IMG/VR virus record: IMGVR_UViG_3300027759_000227
Location: 1-35,767 of that record
Direction: 5' to 3' (one strand)
Origin: a virus
DNA: 35,767 nucleotides
How positions within the stretch are numbered: the first letter of the stretch is position 1; each line of letters opens with the position of its first letter. The notes below the pieces were generated by a model. It saw only the letters and a list, made by a program, of their open reading frames with translations, made no database searches and had not been told where the DNA came from. The position numbers and the translations under genes are program-made. Shown here piece after piece: positions 1 through 8,447 of the stretch.

Positions 1-137
1 CCACCATCAATGGGAGAGAAGGACGGTTTGAGCTATTGCCTAATGAACAAATTGCTGAACACTATTGGCAATTCTTAGGCGCACCAGTCAGAGGCATCTT
101 TAGACTGGTTGGTAAAGGAAGCGTACAAAACGTTTGA
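1..137 (+). CDS. C-terminal end of an upstream virion gene (partial)
   Basis: An open frame enters from the left edge and stops at TGA 135-137, leaving 44 residues (reading from base 3) and no start in the window. The visible tail contains 'QIAEHYWQFLGAPVRGIF' and ends 'KGSVQNV'. No domain is recognisable. Its place just before the tail tube candidate suggests a head-completion, neck or tail-completion protein, but that is positional inference only. A 40-base gap separates it from the next gene. Confidence 0.5.
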   Translation, partial: TINGREGRFELLPNEQIAEHYWQFLGAPVRGIFRLVGKGSVQNV

Positions 138-177
138 CGCTTAACCACTTTCTCTTTCCCATTGCTGAGGCAATCTC

Positions 178-753
178 ATGCTCTACCACCCCACAGAACT
201 GGTTAAGAGCCAAGACGTAATTGTACGTGTTGGTTCTATCGCTGGTGCTGCCCGTCCAGTTATTTCTCAAAGTGGCGCCACCTTTACGGTGAGCGGCGCT
301 CCTACTCTTTATACGCTGCAAGCAGCCACCACGGCTTCTGTAGCTTTCAACGATGGCAACACAGAATTCTACCTGCTTGGCGGCGGTGGCTTCTCTGACA
401 GCGTGATCGTCACCAGCGCAGCCACTGCTTCCGTTACTTCATACTTCCAAAAGGATGTTGATGGCACGGTGTTTGTTCCTAACAGTTTTGACGAAGCTTT
501 CCAAGTGATTGCTGAGGCCCGTTACAACAAGAGCGCTGAAATCTACGTTGAAATCAACAAGCAGCTTGGCGTGAGCGGTACTACGTTCTACTATGACCGC
601 GTGGCTTATGTGGCTTGCGTTATGAACTATAACGAAAGCTATCCTGCTGATAACCTCGTTGAATGCACCTTCGACCTTATGAGCCGTGGTCGCATTGGTA
701 TCCACCAGAATGCTACCAACACTGGCAGCATCATCCCGACTGCTCCTAACTGA
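178..753 (+). CDS. Probable major tail (tube) protein
   Basis: This 191-residue protein is rich in small and beta-forming residues (Ala, Ser, Thr, Val, Gly), with no membrane segment or catalytic motif. The middle holds a GGGG turn and a 'VTSAATASVTSYF' strand, and the C-terminus is a flexible Thr/Asn/Pro tail. Size and composition fit a siphovirus tail tube subunit. The position fits too: a strong terminator follows at once, and the chaperone-tape measure pair lies downstream. The ATG at 178 is the first in frame after the preceding stop. A terminator straight after it would suit a very highly expressed structural gene. It could instead be another abundant virion protein, since no family signature was read directly. 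Confidence 0.6.
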   Translation: MLYHPTELVKSQDVIVRVGSIAGAARPVISQSGATFTVSGAPTLYTLQAATTASVAFNDGNTEFYLLGGGGFSDSVIVTSAATASVTSYFQKDVDGTVFVPNSFDEAFQVIAEARYNKSAEIYVEINKQLGVSGTTFYYDRVAYVACVMNYNESYPADNLVECTFDLMSRGRIGIHQNATNTGSIIPTAPN

Positions 754-778
754 ACCTTCGTTTCATTGTTTTCTGTTA

Positions 779-806
779 GCCTCTCCTTACGGGGAGGCTT
801 TTTATT
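779..806 (+). terminator. Rho-independent terminator behind the tail tube gene
   Basis: GCCTCTCC (779-786) pairs with GGGGAGGC (791-798), 8 pairs with one G-U, around a TTAC loop, followed by five T (799-803). It begins 26 bases after the tail tube stop. The 3' arm GGGGAGG is also the only Shine-Dalgarno-like sequence for the GTG start at 807. Confidence 0.85.
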
Positions 807-1217
807 GTGAACATTACTCAGCTTCGGGAAGCCATTGTTGAATTACTTTCAGCGTCGCCTGATCTAATAGGCTCTTATACGTTTCCAAATGGCACGAGCA
901 TTCCTGCCGTGTATGTGGTGGGCCAGAAAAGCGTGCCAACAGAGTGGAAGGCGACGGGCTTGGAGGTGACAATGCGGCAGTATCCTGAGTTGGTGACAGG
1001 GGCTGGCGTGGGCATTGCCAAAGTGCTCCAGCAATGGGAAGTGATGATTGTTCAATACAGCCCTGATGGAAAGGAAATCTCACAGGCAATGGACAGAATG
1101 GTAAGGCGCTTTCCTGATGCTGCTTTACGATTTACGCCTGGTGATGACATTGCTTACGAACGCTGCAGATTTATTATTCCTGATATGACCATTCGTCGTC
1201 TTTACCCTGGCCCGTAA
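807..1217 (+). CDS. Unknown tail-completion or connector candidate
   Basis: A 136-residue protein starting at GTG 807, immediately after the terminator. The Shine-Dalgarno-like GGGGAGG lies at 791-797, about 9 bases upstream and inside the hairpin arm. It opens with an amphipathic helix (ITQLREAIVELL) and continues with mixed beta segments such as 'WEVMIVQYSP', ending 'IRRLYPGP'. No catalytic motif or membrane segment is visible. Size and place, between the tail tube candidate and an HK97-gp10-like protein, suggest a tail terminator or completion protein. That function is inferred from gene order alone. Confidence 0.5.
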   Translation: MNITQLREAIVELLSASPDLIGSYTFPNGTSIPAVYVVGQKSVPTEWKATGLEVTMRQYPELVTGAGVGIAKVLQQWEVMIVQYSPDGKEISQAMDRMVRRFPDAALRFTPGDDIAYERCRFIIPDMTIRRLYPGP

Positions 1218-1219
1218 CC

Positions 1220-1684
1220 ATGGCAACCACTGGTGCTCGTATTATTGGTGGAGATGGCATTGAGAAGGCATTGACAAGAGCCTTCCAGAAATGGACAAAA
1301 GAGGACATAAATGATGCCTTTTGGGACGATCAGTTTAAGGACGAAAAGTGGAAACATAGTCCTTTGACAGTAAGAAAAAATGGAGAAACAGTGGGAAGCC
1401 CTCGTGACATTTACGATTTAGGGAAGCTTTATCAAAGCGGCGTTGATAGTTACAAGTATGAATCGTCTTCACAAGCAGCAGAAGCTCGCTGGCGCTGGGA
1501 TGCTAAAAACAGCTCAGGAGAGGAATACGCTATTTATGTTCACGAAGGCTGGGGCACAAACGATCCCCATGATCGTCGATTCACTGACGATGTTTCGGAC
1601 ATGGCTTTTTCCTTTAGGAAACCCATCGGAAAGGCTTTATTGTCAAGAGTGCAAACAGCGTTAAATGCTCTCAATGCAAATTGA
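1220..1684 (+). CDS. HK97 gp10-like neck or minor tail protein (tentative)
   Basis: A 154-residue protein. An N-terminal helical part (GIEKALTRAFQKW) is followed by 'DLGKLYQSGVDSY' and then 'EEYAIYVHEGWGTNDPH' near residues 102-118. A leading helix, a 'G.L..S' segment and a 'YA.YVE.GT'-like motif form the pattern of HK97 gp10-like neck proteins that link head and tail. The match is by eye and partial. The gene starts two bases after the previous stop, and its 3' end overlaps the next frame, so it belongs to the same transcription unit. Confidence 0.45.
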   Translation: MATTGARIIGGDGIEKALTRAFQKWTKEDINDAFWDDQFKDEKWKHSPLTVRKNGETVGSPRDIYDLGKLYQSGVDSYKYESSSQAAEARWRWDAKNSSGEEYAIYVHEGWGTNDPHDRRFTDDVSDMAFSFRKPIGKALLSRVQTALNALNAN

Positions 1685-1913
1685 TTATCTATGGAGCAAG
1701 GACGGGCGATGCCATGCTATCAATTGCCACTATCAAGGCGCCAGTGTCGAAGCCGGCATTCTCTGCCTTATGGCATTCCCAGAAGAGACTATTAGAATTG
1801 CGAACGAAGATCACTCTTTCCTTGTTGAAGTGCCTAAGGAATTTCGTTCTCAAAGCGAAAGGGTGAAGGTATTCAACGCCATCTTGAACGTTCTCGATCA
1901 TGAGCAAGTATAG
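1665..1913 (+). CDS. Small unknown protein ahead of the tail chaperones
   Basis: An 82-residue frame that overlaps the preceding gene by 20 bases and the following gene by 14. Two in-frame starts exist, ATG 1665 and ATG 1674; neither has a clear ribosome-binding site, and 1674 is equally likely. The sequence includes 'CHYQGASVEAGILCLMAFPEE' split by beta-like stretches and ends 'FNAILNVLDHEQV'. No family recognised. A shorter frame (1681-1866) crosses the same bases but looks less protein-like. Coding status rests on the tight packing and sensible composition. Confidence 0.5.
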   Translation: MLSMQIDYLWSKDGRCHAINCHYQGASVEAGILCLMAFPEETIRIANEDHSFLVEVPKEFRSQSERVKVFNAILNVLDHEQV

Positions 1914-2445
1914 TTTCCTCCTTCAAAGCGAAGAGCCAGAGTTTTTTGAACTCACGCCTAAAGTGCGTTTGCGTAAGCATGGCGGCTGGCTTGTTGCAGA
2001 AGGCATTGAACAAGAAGAACTAAGCAAGGCTCAAAGTCAAGCCACCATTCGCGCAGTGCAACTAGCTAAGCGCATCGCTACGGCTAAGGACATTCCCCTT
2101 GATGAAGCATTTGCCTTGCTGCAAGGTGGCGCTGACATGAGTGAGATGGAGCTTCTCAGTGACTTCACTGAAGAAACGCTTGGCATGATCAACAGCGGCG
2201 GCAGCGTTGAAACTGGTAATGCACGCATGGTTACTGTATTCATTCGTTGCCGTGGCGAAGGGCTTATTGGCGAAGAATGGTTACCCCTTGATGACTGGTC
2301 CATTGAAGACACTAAAACTATGGGGCGGCGAGTAATTGCCAAAGGCATGGAATTCATCATGAGCGAACAGGAAGCTGAGGCAAAGGATGCAGGACAAGCA
2401 AAAAAAGCACCCCGCCGGACGAAGGAAGCGTTGCCGAACGACTAG
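1900..2445 (+). CDS. Tail assembly chaperone, short form (lambda G-like)
   Basis: A 181-residue acidic, helical protein lying two genes before the tape measure gene. In many siphophages this position is held by the G/GT chaperones that coat the tape measure protein before the tube polymerises. The frame ends at TAG 2443-2445. Near its end, codons gcA AAA AAA (2398-2406) form a -1 slippery heptamer. A ribosome slipping there reads straight into the next frame, which is open without interruption to 2876. The C-terminal tail is Lys/Ala-rich, as expected near such a site. Chaperone identity follows from position and the frameshift arrangement, not from a sequence motif. Confidence 0.75.
   Translation: MSKYSFLLQSEEPEFFELTPKVRLRKHGGWLVAEGIEQEELSKAQSQATIRAVQLAKRIATAKDIPLDEAFALLQGGADMSEMELLSDFTEETLGMINSGGSVETGNARMVTVFIRCRGEGLIGEEWLPLDDWSIEDTKTMGRRVIAKGMEFIMSEQEAEAKDAGQAKKAPRRTKEALPND
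2400..2406 (+). promoter_or_regulatory. -1 programmed ribosomal frameshift slippery site
   Basis: Seven A (2400-2406) are phased as gcA AAA AAA gca in the chaperone frame, the X XXY YYZ arrangement for -1 slippage. GCCGG at 2414-2418 can pair with CCGGC at 2456-2460, and a small CGTT-GCCG-AACG hairpin lies between them; either could act as a downstream stimulator. The 0-frame stop lies about 40 bases further on. Confidence 0.75.
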
Positions 2446-2876
2446 AGAAACAAGCCCGGCAGTTTCTTAAAAGCTTGACAAAATGGGATGAGATTTATTT
2501 TCGCCTGAATGCGTCGGACTTAAAAGATAGACGATGGGAAGCAAATAATTTTGGCAAGCAGCGTGTGCAAGATGTGGTTACTGCATTGAAGTGGCTGGAA
2601 AAGCACGATATTACAAAATACAATATCAACAGCATTTCCACTGCAAAACTTGGAACTGTAGTAGTGGGAGCACTTGGCGGAAAGAAAGCTAGGGTTTCCA
2701 TTGATGATTTTCTGCCGTTTGACACTAAGAAAATAAAGAAAGAGAATGGCTTGTCTGATGAAAGCTTGGCAGTACTGAAGCGTTTAATGCGCTCTAGAAA
2801 GATGGACGGACGAGTTATTGCTTTGCTTGTTGATGAACTAAAGACTGCCTCCTCGCGTGAACAATCTAGTGAGTAG
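2406..2876 (+). CDS. Tail assembly chaperone -1 frame extension (T part of the GT fusion)
   Basis: This frame is -1 relative to the short chaperone and open from the slip site at 2406 to TAG 2874-2876. After slippage the fusion would be about 325 residues (169 before the slip plus 156 after). Read alone, the frame has only a weak TTG start at 2475 with no ribosome-binding site, which supports it being made mainly as an extension. It is basic and helical, with 'DVVTALKWLEKHDI' and 'LKRLMRSRKMDGRVIALLVDEL', ending 34 bases before the tape measure start. Position and length agree with the GT proteins of lambda-like siphophages. Confidence 0.75.
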   Translation, partial: STPPDEGSVAERLEKQARQFLKSLTKWDEIYFRLNASDLKDRRWEANNFGKQRVQDVVTALKWLEKHDITKYNINSISTAKLGTVVVGALGGKKARVSIDDFLPFDTKKIKKENGLSDESLAVLKRLMRSRKMDGRVIALLVDELKTASSREQSSE

Positions 2877-2909
2877 CTACACTACGAACAATAGGAATAT
2901 TGTGCGAAT

Positions 2910-5900
2910 ATGGCTCAGCTTGAACTTTCAGTAGTCCTAAACCTTGCGAACTTTCGCACGCAGTTGGGCAAACTGGCGCAAGCTTCTGCTGCATATCATT
3001 ACCCTGTCAATTTAACTATTGACAAACAAGCTTTTAAGAAGCAACTTGCGGCGCTTGGTAATATCAAGCCAGTCATTAAAATCAATGATAGTCAGCTTGA
3101 CGGAGCAAGGGCACGGATTGCCACGTTAAATAAAAGTCTTGCGACTCTGCGCAGAGCCACGTCTACCCCCATTGAAATCAAACTTAAATATGTAGAAGTT
3201 GGAAAGCCTTCGTCGGCGGCGGCAGGCCAAATCGGGAAAACTGTATCTGGGAGGATTAGGGCAGACCAGGCAGTGGCAGAATTGAATCGGGAGCAAGCGA
3301 TGGCTGCTCGCAATATGCTGAAAGCGGCCAACGTACCTGTGGGCGGGCTGGGTACAGGTAGATCGCTGGAGGCCTATCGAAAGTCCATCGTCGAGGGAAT
3401 GACGAAGGCTGGAGAGCAATCCATCGCCGGTCTGACTGCAGGGTTCAAGGATGGGGAATCCAAGGTTGCACAAGCTGCCAAAGGCGTGGGAGAAGGTGGC
3501 CTGCGTGCCCTAAAAGACTTCTGGGGCATTGCTTCGCCCTCTCGCGTGTTTAAGCAGATTGGTGAATTTGCTGTTGATGGATTGGAGATTGGCTTCCTCA
3601 ATGGACTGAAAGATTTTAAAAATAAGTCCGTAGATGAAATCAGAAAAATTACGGCGTTATTGAAGTTTGAACTAGCAAAAGTTTCAAACATTGCCATGGC
3701 GCCCGGAATGTCTCGTTCCGTAGGGTCGCGTGGATCTGATCAATTTATGTCGCCTATCGGTCCCCTCCCTGAAGGCAGCCGAGAACCATGGGCTTTCAGC
3801 CAATACAGGTATCAACCTTTCATGGCGCAGCCGGGTCAGACACGCGGGGCCAACGTGCCGCCCATGAGGGCACGATTCCCATTTGCGGAGGCTCCGTCAA
3901 TCATGGGGACGACTACCTCCCCAAGCATGTTTGGCGCAAGCTTCCCCGCGCTACCTTCCGCTGGAATGACCGGAGGAAATGCAGTACGACAGGCGCAATT
4001 ACAGTCGCGGATGGCTGCTGCATACGCAAGATCTGCAGCGCGAGAGGCTAGCGTTCTTGGCGAAAGTCAAATGTATGCAAGTGTTTCTGGACAGGTACCC
4101 CTCGGCAATGCCGCTCCACGTCTTCCCGCTGGAAACAGAGGCGGTGCGCTTGCGCTAAGGGACGCAGGCGCACAGACACCATTAAGCCTGGATTACTACA
4201 AGAATGCATTTAAGTATTCCGAAGCGTTGAAAGTAGCTGACGCTTCGGCGCGAAACTTTAGTGCATCACAGCTTCCATTGATTGGAGGAATTAAGGGCTT
4301 AGCTGGAGAATTTGGACAGGCAGCAAAGCAAGTACTACTTTACGGCGCCGCATACAAAGGATTAGCTTTTCTGACAAGCCTTCCAGGACAAATTCTTGAT
4401 GCTGCAAAGAGTCAGCAGCAATTTGTAAATGGACTGAAAGTTGCCACTCAAGATACGGGCACATTTGCCAAGGAACTTTTGTACGTGGACAACGTGCAAC
4501 GAGCCTTTGGCTTGAACCTTGAAACTACTCGCACGGGATTTACCAGGCTTTATGCTTCAATGGCTCCAACGGGCTTTGATTCTGGCTCCATTGAAAAACT
4601 TTTTACTGGCATCAGTGCAGCCACTGCAGCGCTGCAACTAACACCGGACAAAGCTGAGCGCGTCATCTATGCCTTCGGGCAGATGGCAAGCAAGGGCCAG
4701 ATCATGAGCGAAGAGCTTAAGGGGCAGTTGGGAGACGTTCTACCTGGCGCTCTGGCAATTTTTGCTAAGTCCGCTGGAATGTCTGTGAAGGAATTCAGCA
4801 AAGCGATGGAAGACGGAGAATTTGTTGGCAATCGTTTCAGGGAGGTTTTTGCAAAGGTAAGCGACGAGCTTATGAACCGCTTCGGCACTGGCGCTCAAGC
4901 GGCTGGCAAGTCGTTACAAGGCTTAATTAATACCGTGGGCGGCGACTTTAAACGAGTTCTAGAAAGCTTCTCCCCATTGGCGAATTCTGCCGCTCAAGCC
5001 GTTCTTGGACCGTTGGGAGGCTCCCTGAAACAATTGGCATTATCAGCGCAGATCGCCACAGGCGAGATTGAGCGTGTCTTTATGCAATTGAAGGAGTCCC
5101 AACAAGAATTGAAAGACTTGCAAGATTCTGCTGGCACTGATGGAATCATTACTGCAGATGAGGCTAGACAAATTAAAGCAGCGGAGCAGAACGTAGCAGC
5201 TTTGACGACCAAGTACAAGAGCTTGCAGAAAACCGCAAGTGATCCTGCTATTGCAAAACAAGCTCAAGAAATTACAAAGTTTACGGAAGAGCTGGGAAAG
5301 GCTGGCACATTCGTTATGAACGTAGCCAAGTCGATTGGGGGCGTGTTGTCGCCTGTATTAAATTTCTTGGGCACTAATTTAACCACTGTAATTAGCCTAA
5401 TCACTTCTTTTTACATTGGTTTTCAAACTGCACGATTGGCGGCCATGGCGCTTATGGGAGTGCTGTTGCTATATAGAACGATTAGCACTGCACTTGGATT
5501 GAGCGCTGCGGCACAACAGACAACTGCTCTGGCTGGCGCTTTTAATGTTTTAGGCGTTAATGCTACACGCGCAAATGTTGCGTTAATTGGCACCAGAGTG
5601 GCAATGACGGCATTGGTTTCTGCCACCGTCATCGGCGCAGTCGTTGCTGGCATTATTGCCATTGCATCTGCATTTACCACCATGAAAGACCGCGCCAAAG
5701 AGGCTGCGGAAGAATCCAGGCGAGCAGTAGAAGAAGGTGGACGCGCTGCAAGTATGGGAATGACAATGGGTGTTACGACCCAACTTAACCAGGAATTGGC
5801 CAAGAATAGGGCAGTCGCGAAAGGCATCGAGACCCTTCAAAAAGTTTATGACAGAAACAAAGGCAAAATGATGGGCACCAAGCCGATCATTTCGGTTGAA

Positions 5901-8087
5901 GAGATGGCAAGGCTTAAGGCAGCGGCTGAATATTCCAATGAAATTGCTGGTATTATTTCTGGCAATCAATTCAAGGACGATGGTTTTCAAATCAGTGCGT
6001 TTCAAGCTCCCGATCTGTCGAGAGCAAAGCAACAGGCCGGACAGATTAGCGCTGAAGTTAGAAAAAGTAGCACAATCTTAAAGGCGCAGCAAAAGCAATC
6101 TCAAGCAGCAGAGAAAGAACTTGGCTTGAACAAACCCACGCCAGGAGTCACCCCGCCCGAAACTCCCGAAGAAGACAAAAAGAAAACAAGTCTTGAAAGC
6201 TACTACAGCCTCCAGGATACATTGGCAAAAAATGCTGCCGACTTTGCAGCAGCGCAAACTGAAGAAGAATTTCGCCACAAAATAGAACTTCTTGAAATGT
6301 ATTATGACATTCAAGAGACACGCGCTAATGCCTATCAGAGAGATGCTATAAAGTTTGAACGTGAAATGGTAATGATTGAAGCAAGGCGCCAGGAGGCGCG
6401 ACTGAAGGCGCAACTAGACGTGCAACGGGCGCAGGCAAGTGTTGCAGGCGGCGTAGATGGAGGCTTGTCCACTACGGGGGCCACCGGCCTGCTGCAAGGC
6501 AACACAGGTATATCAGGCGGGGCGCACTTTCATATCAGTAGAGCAGATGGAAGCCCCATTAGCGCAGATCAGGCGCGTGCGATGCTTGACCCTTCAGTTC
6601 GACGCCAAGTAACTAAGACCAGTGACTATGGCCCCCGTCGGGCTCCAGTACCAGGAGCGAGCACCTTCCACCGAGGAGTTGATCTTGCGGGACCAGCCAA
6701 TACGCCATTGAATCTGGCGCCTGGTTATTCGATGGTTGGCCAAGGGGAAGCAGGCGGACTTGGCTACGCTGCCTCAATACAAGGCCCTCAAGGGGAAATG
6801 TATAAAGTCGGACACTTGCAACGTCCTGCTGCAGGGGCTGGAGCCGCTCGCAAAGTGCCAAGCAGCGAAAAAAGAGATGCCGTTGCGGAACAAAAAACAC
6901 TTCAAGCTTCCATCGCTAAAACAGCTACAGAGCGAATGGCCGATGCAAAGGCAGTTCAGGAGCAAATTGTAGCCCTGGAAAAATATCGAGCCAGTGCATT
7001 TCCGACTATTGAACAAGAAACCCAAAATAAACTTCTTGCTAAGCGCAACGAACTTTTTAAGAGCGGAATGACCGATGAACGGATTGACCAAGAGATTAAG
7101 CTTTACGAGAATCAACAGCGAGGCGCGGCAGCACTAGCTGTTGTGCAAAAATTATACGATGGCAACATAATAAAGTTAGATAAATACAATGAATTAATGG
7201 CAGTATTGAATAACGATATTGCCACTCAGAACGTCTTACTGGGACAGAATGCATCTTTAATGGCGCAAGCAAAATTTGACCAGACCATGAAAGGCATACG
7301 AGACCAAATTGACATGGCAAGAGCTTTGACGCCCGAGCAGGAGATGCGCACGCAAATTGCGCAAGAAGGTTATACGGGCACAGAGGCAGAATCCATTTTC
7401 CAAGGGCGAAAAACCCTGCAAAGCGCTGAAAAACTTAAGGCAGATATGCAAGGAATTGCAGGCGCCATAGGAGACTCTTTTGGCGAAGCATTCAAGGGCA
7501 TTGTCACTGGCAGCATGACGGCGCAAGAGGCCCTGGCAGGCTTCTTCCAAAGTGTTGGCAATTACTTTGCTGATATGGTTGCGCAAATGATCACTGAATG
7601 GCTAAAGGCTCAGTTGATCAAAGGATTCATGAGCCTATTCCCTGGTGGCAGTGCGCTAGCAAGTGGATTTAGCGGCTCAGCGGCTGGCTTTGGTGGGTCG
7701 TTTGACGCTGGCATTCCAGCCATAGGAAATACAACTGACTTTAGCGGCGCCTTCAAATTCGCCAACGGAGGCATTGCTCTTGGCGGCTTCACTGCATTCG
7801 CTAACGGAGGCATCGTCACAGGCCCCACGCTAGGCCTCGTAGGCGAAGGGAAATACAACGAGGCAGTCATTCCCCTTCCAGACGGCAAGAGCGTCCCCGT
7901 GCGGCTCTCGGGGGGCGATGGCGGTAATCAAATCAATAGCAACATCACAGTCAACGTAAGCAACGGTCAAGCGCAAAGCAATGCCACAGGCTCTAACTCT
8001 TCAGAATTAGGGCGTAAAATTGAAGGAGCAGTAAAACAAGTCATTGTTGGTGAACTTCGTCCTGGCGGGCTTCTTGCTTCTCGCTAA
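2910..8087 (+). CDS. Tail tape measure protein with embedded permuted M23-like peptidase domain
   Basis: This 1725-residue protein is the largest in the window. It sets tail length and is expelled during DNA entry. The N-terminal third has helices and an 'IASPSRVFKQIGEFAVDGL' segment near residue 208. Residues about 490-650 match the tape-measure core ('LFTGISAATAALQL', 'ASKGQIMSEELKGQLGDVLP'). Hydrophobic segments lie near 820-860 and 890-925. Residues about 1190-1306 hold M23 metallopeptidase motifs in permuted order: H1206-F-H1208, then H1254-x3-D1258, then H1302. The C-terminus has the usual 'GFFQSVGNYFADMVAQM' and 'GEGKYNEAVIPL' segments. By the usual rule of about 0.15 nm per residue the tail would be near 250 nm. 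Identity is very secure; peptidase activity is inferred. Confidence 0.95.
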   Translation: MAQLELSVVLNLANFRTQLGKLAQASAAYHYPVNLTIDKQAFKKQLAALGNIKPVIKINDSQLDGARARIATLNKSLATLRRATSTPIEIKLKYVEVGKPSSAAAGQIGKTVSGRIRADQAVAELNREQAMAARNMLKAANVPVGGLGTGRSLEAYRKSIVEGMTKAGEQSIAGLTAGFKDGESKVAQAAKGVGEGGLRALKDFWGIASPSRVFKQIGEFAVDGLEIGFLNGLKDFKNKSVDEIRKITALLKFELAKVSNIAMAPGMSRSVGSRGSDQFMSPIGPLPEGSREPWAFSQYRYQPFMAQPGQTRGANVPPMRARFPFAEAPSIMGTTTSPSMFGASFPALPSAGMTGGNAVRQAQLQSRMAAAYARSAAREASVLGESQMYASVSGQVPLGNAAPRLPAGNRGGALALRDAGAQTPLSLDYYKNAFKYSEALKVADASARNFSASQLPLIGGIKGLAGEFGQAAKQVLLYGAAYKGLAFLTSLPGQILDAAKSQQQFVNGLKVATQDTGTFAKELLYVDNVQRAFGLNLETTRTGFTRLYASMAPTGFDSGSIEKLFTGISAATAALQLTPDKAERVIYAFGQMASKGQIMSEELKGQLGDVLPGALAIFAKSAGMSVKEFSKAMEDGEFVGNRFREVFAKVSDELMNRFGTGAQAAGKSLQGLINTVGGDFKRVLESFSPLANSAAQAVLGPLGGSLKQLALSAQIATGEIERVFMQLKESQQELKDLQDSAGTDGIITADEARQIKAAEQNVAALTTKYKSLQKTASDPAIAKQAQEITKFTEELGKAGTFVMNVAKSIGGVLSPVLNFLGTNLTTVISLITSFYIGFQTARLAAMALMGVLLLYRTISTALGLSAAAQQTTALAGAFNVLGVNATRANVALIGTRVAMTALVSATVIGAVVAGIIAIASAFTTMKDRAKEAAEESRRAVEEGGRAASMGMTMGVTTQLNQELAKNRAVAKGIETLQKVYDRNKGKMMGTKPIISVEEMARLKAAAEYSNEIAGIISGNQFKDDGFQISAFQAPDLSRAKQQAGQISAEVRKSSTILKAQQKQSQAAEKELGLNKPTPGVTPPETPEEDKKKTSLESYYSLQDTLAKNAADFAAAQTEEEFRHKIELLEMYYDIQETRANAYQRDAIKFEREMVMIEARRQEARLKAQLDVQRAQASVAGGVDGGLSTTGATGLLQGNTGISGGAHFHISRADGSPISADQARAMLDPSVRRQVTKTSDYGPRRAPVPGASTFHRGVDLAGPANTPLNLAPGYSMVGQGEAGGLGYAASIQGPQGEMYKVGHLQRPAAGAGAARKVPSSEKRDAVAEQKTLQASIAKTATERMADAKAVQEQIVALEKYRASAFPTIEQETQNKLLAKRNELFKSGMTDERIDQEIKLYENQQRGAAALAVVQKLYDGNIIKLDKYNELMAVLNNDIATQNVLLGQNASLMAQAKFDQTMKGIRDQIDMARALTPEQEMRTQIAQEGYTGTEAESIFQGRKTLQSAEKLKADMQGIAGAIGDSFGEAFKGIVTGSMTAQEALAGFFQSVGNYFADMVAQMITEWLKAQLIKGFMSLFPGGSALASGFSGSAAGFGGSFDAGIPAIGNTTDFSGAFKFANGGIALGGFTAFANGGIVTGPTLGLVGEGKYNEAVIPLPDGKSVPVRLSGGDGGNQINSNITVNVSNGQAQSNATGSNSSELGRKIEGAVKQVIVGELRPGGLLASR

Positions 8088-8093
8088 TTCCTT

Positions 8094-8447
8094 ATGACTC
8101 AGCCCACGTTTGCCATACCTTGTGAATACGGACTAACTGTCCAGCGTGGATCACGCATTGAAAAAGTGCAGTTTGGCGATGGCTACGAGCAGACTCGTCC
8201 TGATGGCATTAACAATGACATTCGGCAGTATTCCATTGAGACAGTACCCATCCCTGATTCCACTGCCATTGCTCTTGACAATCAACTAGCAGCGCTCAAT
8301 GGAGACTTCTTTTATAGTCAGTTCTTCATGGACAATGCAATGTATAAATATCGTCTAGATCCAAATCAATGGCAATGGCGAACAGTGGGGCCAAACAGTA
8401 ATATTTTTAGCTTCACCGTGAGGAGGATTTATGACAATAGAAGCTGA
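8094..8447 (+). CDS. Lambda gpM-like minor tail protein
   Basis: A 117-residue protein with the hallmark 'VQFGDGYEQTRPDGIN' near residues 25-40, typical of the gpM family, which helps close the tail tip over the tape measure. It starts seven bases after the tape measure stop and overlaps the next gene by 17 bases. The length agrees with lambda gpM. The order M, L, K, I, J that follows supports the call. Confidence 0.9.
   Translation: MTQPTFAIPCEYGLTVQRGSRIEKVQFGDGYEQTRPDGINNDIRQYSIETVPIPDSTAIALDNQLAALNGDFFYSQFFMDNAMYKYRLDPNQWQWRTVGPNSNIFSFTVRRIYDNRS

Noticed and set aside
2475-2876. Independent gene starting at TTG 2475
   Set aside because: No ribosome-binding site is visible, and the frame is open back to the slippery heptamer, so a frameshift product is the better explanation.
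5583-6032. 149-residue antisense frame within the tape measure gene
   Set aside because: It lies wholly inside a very secure gene, and its composition does not resemble a protein family.
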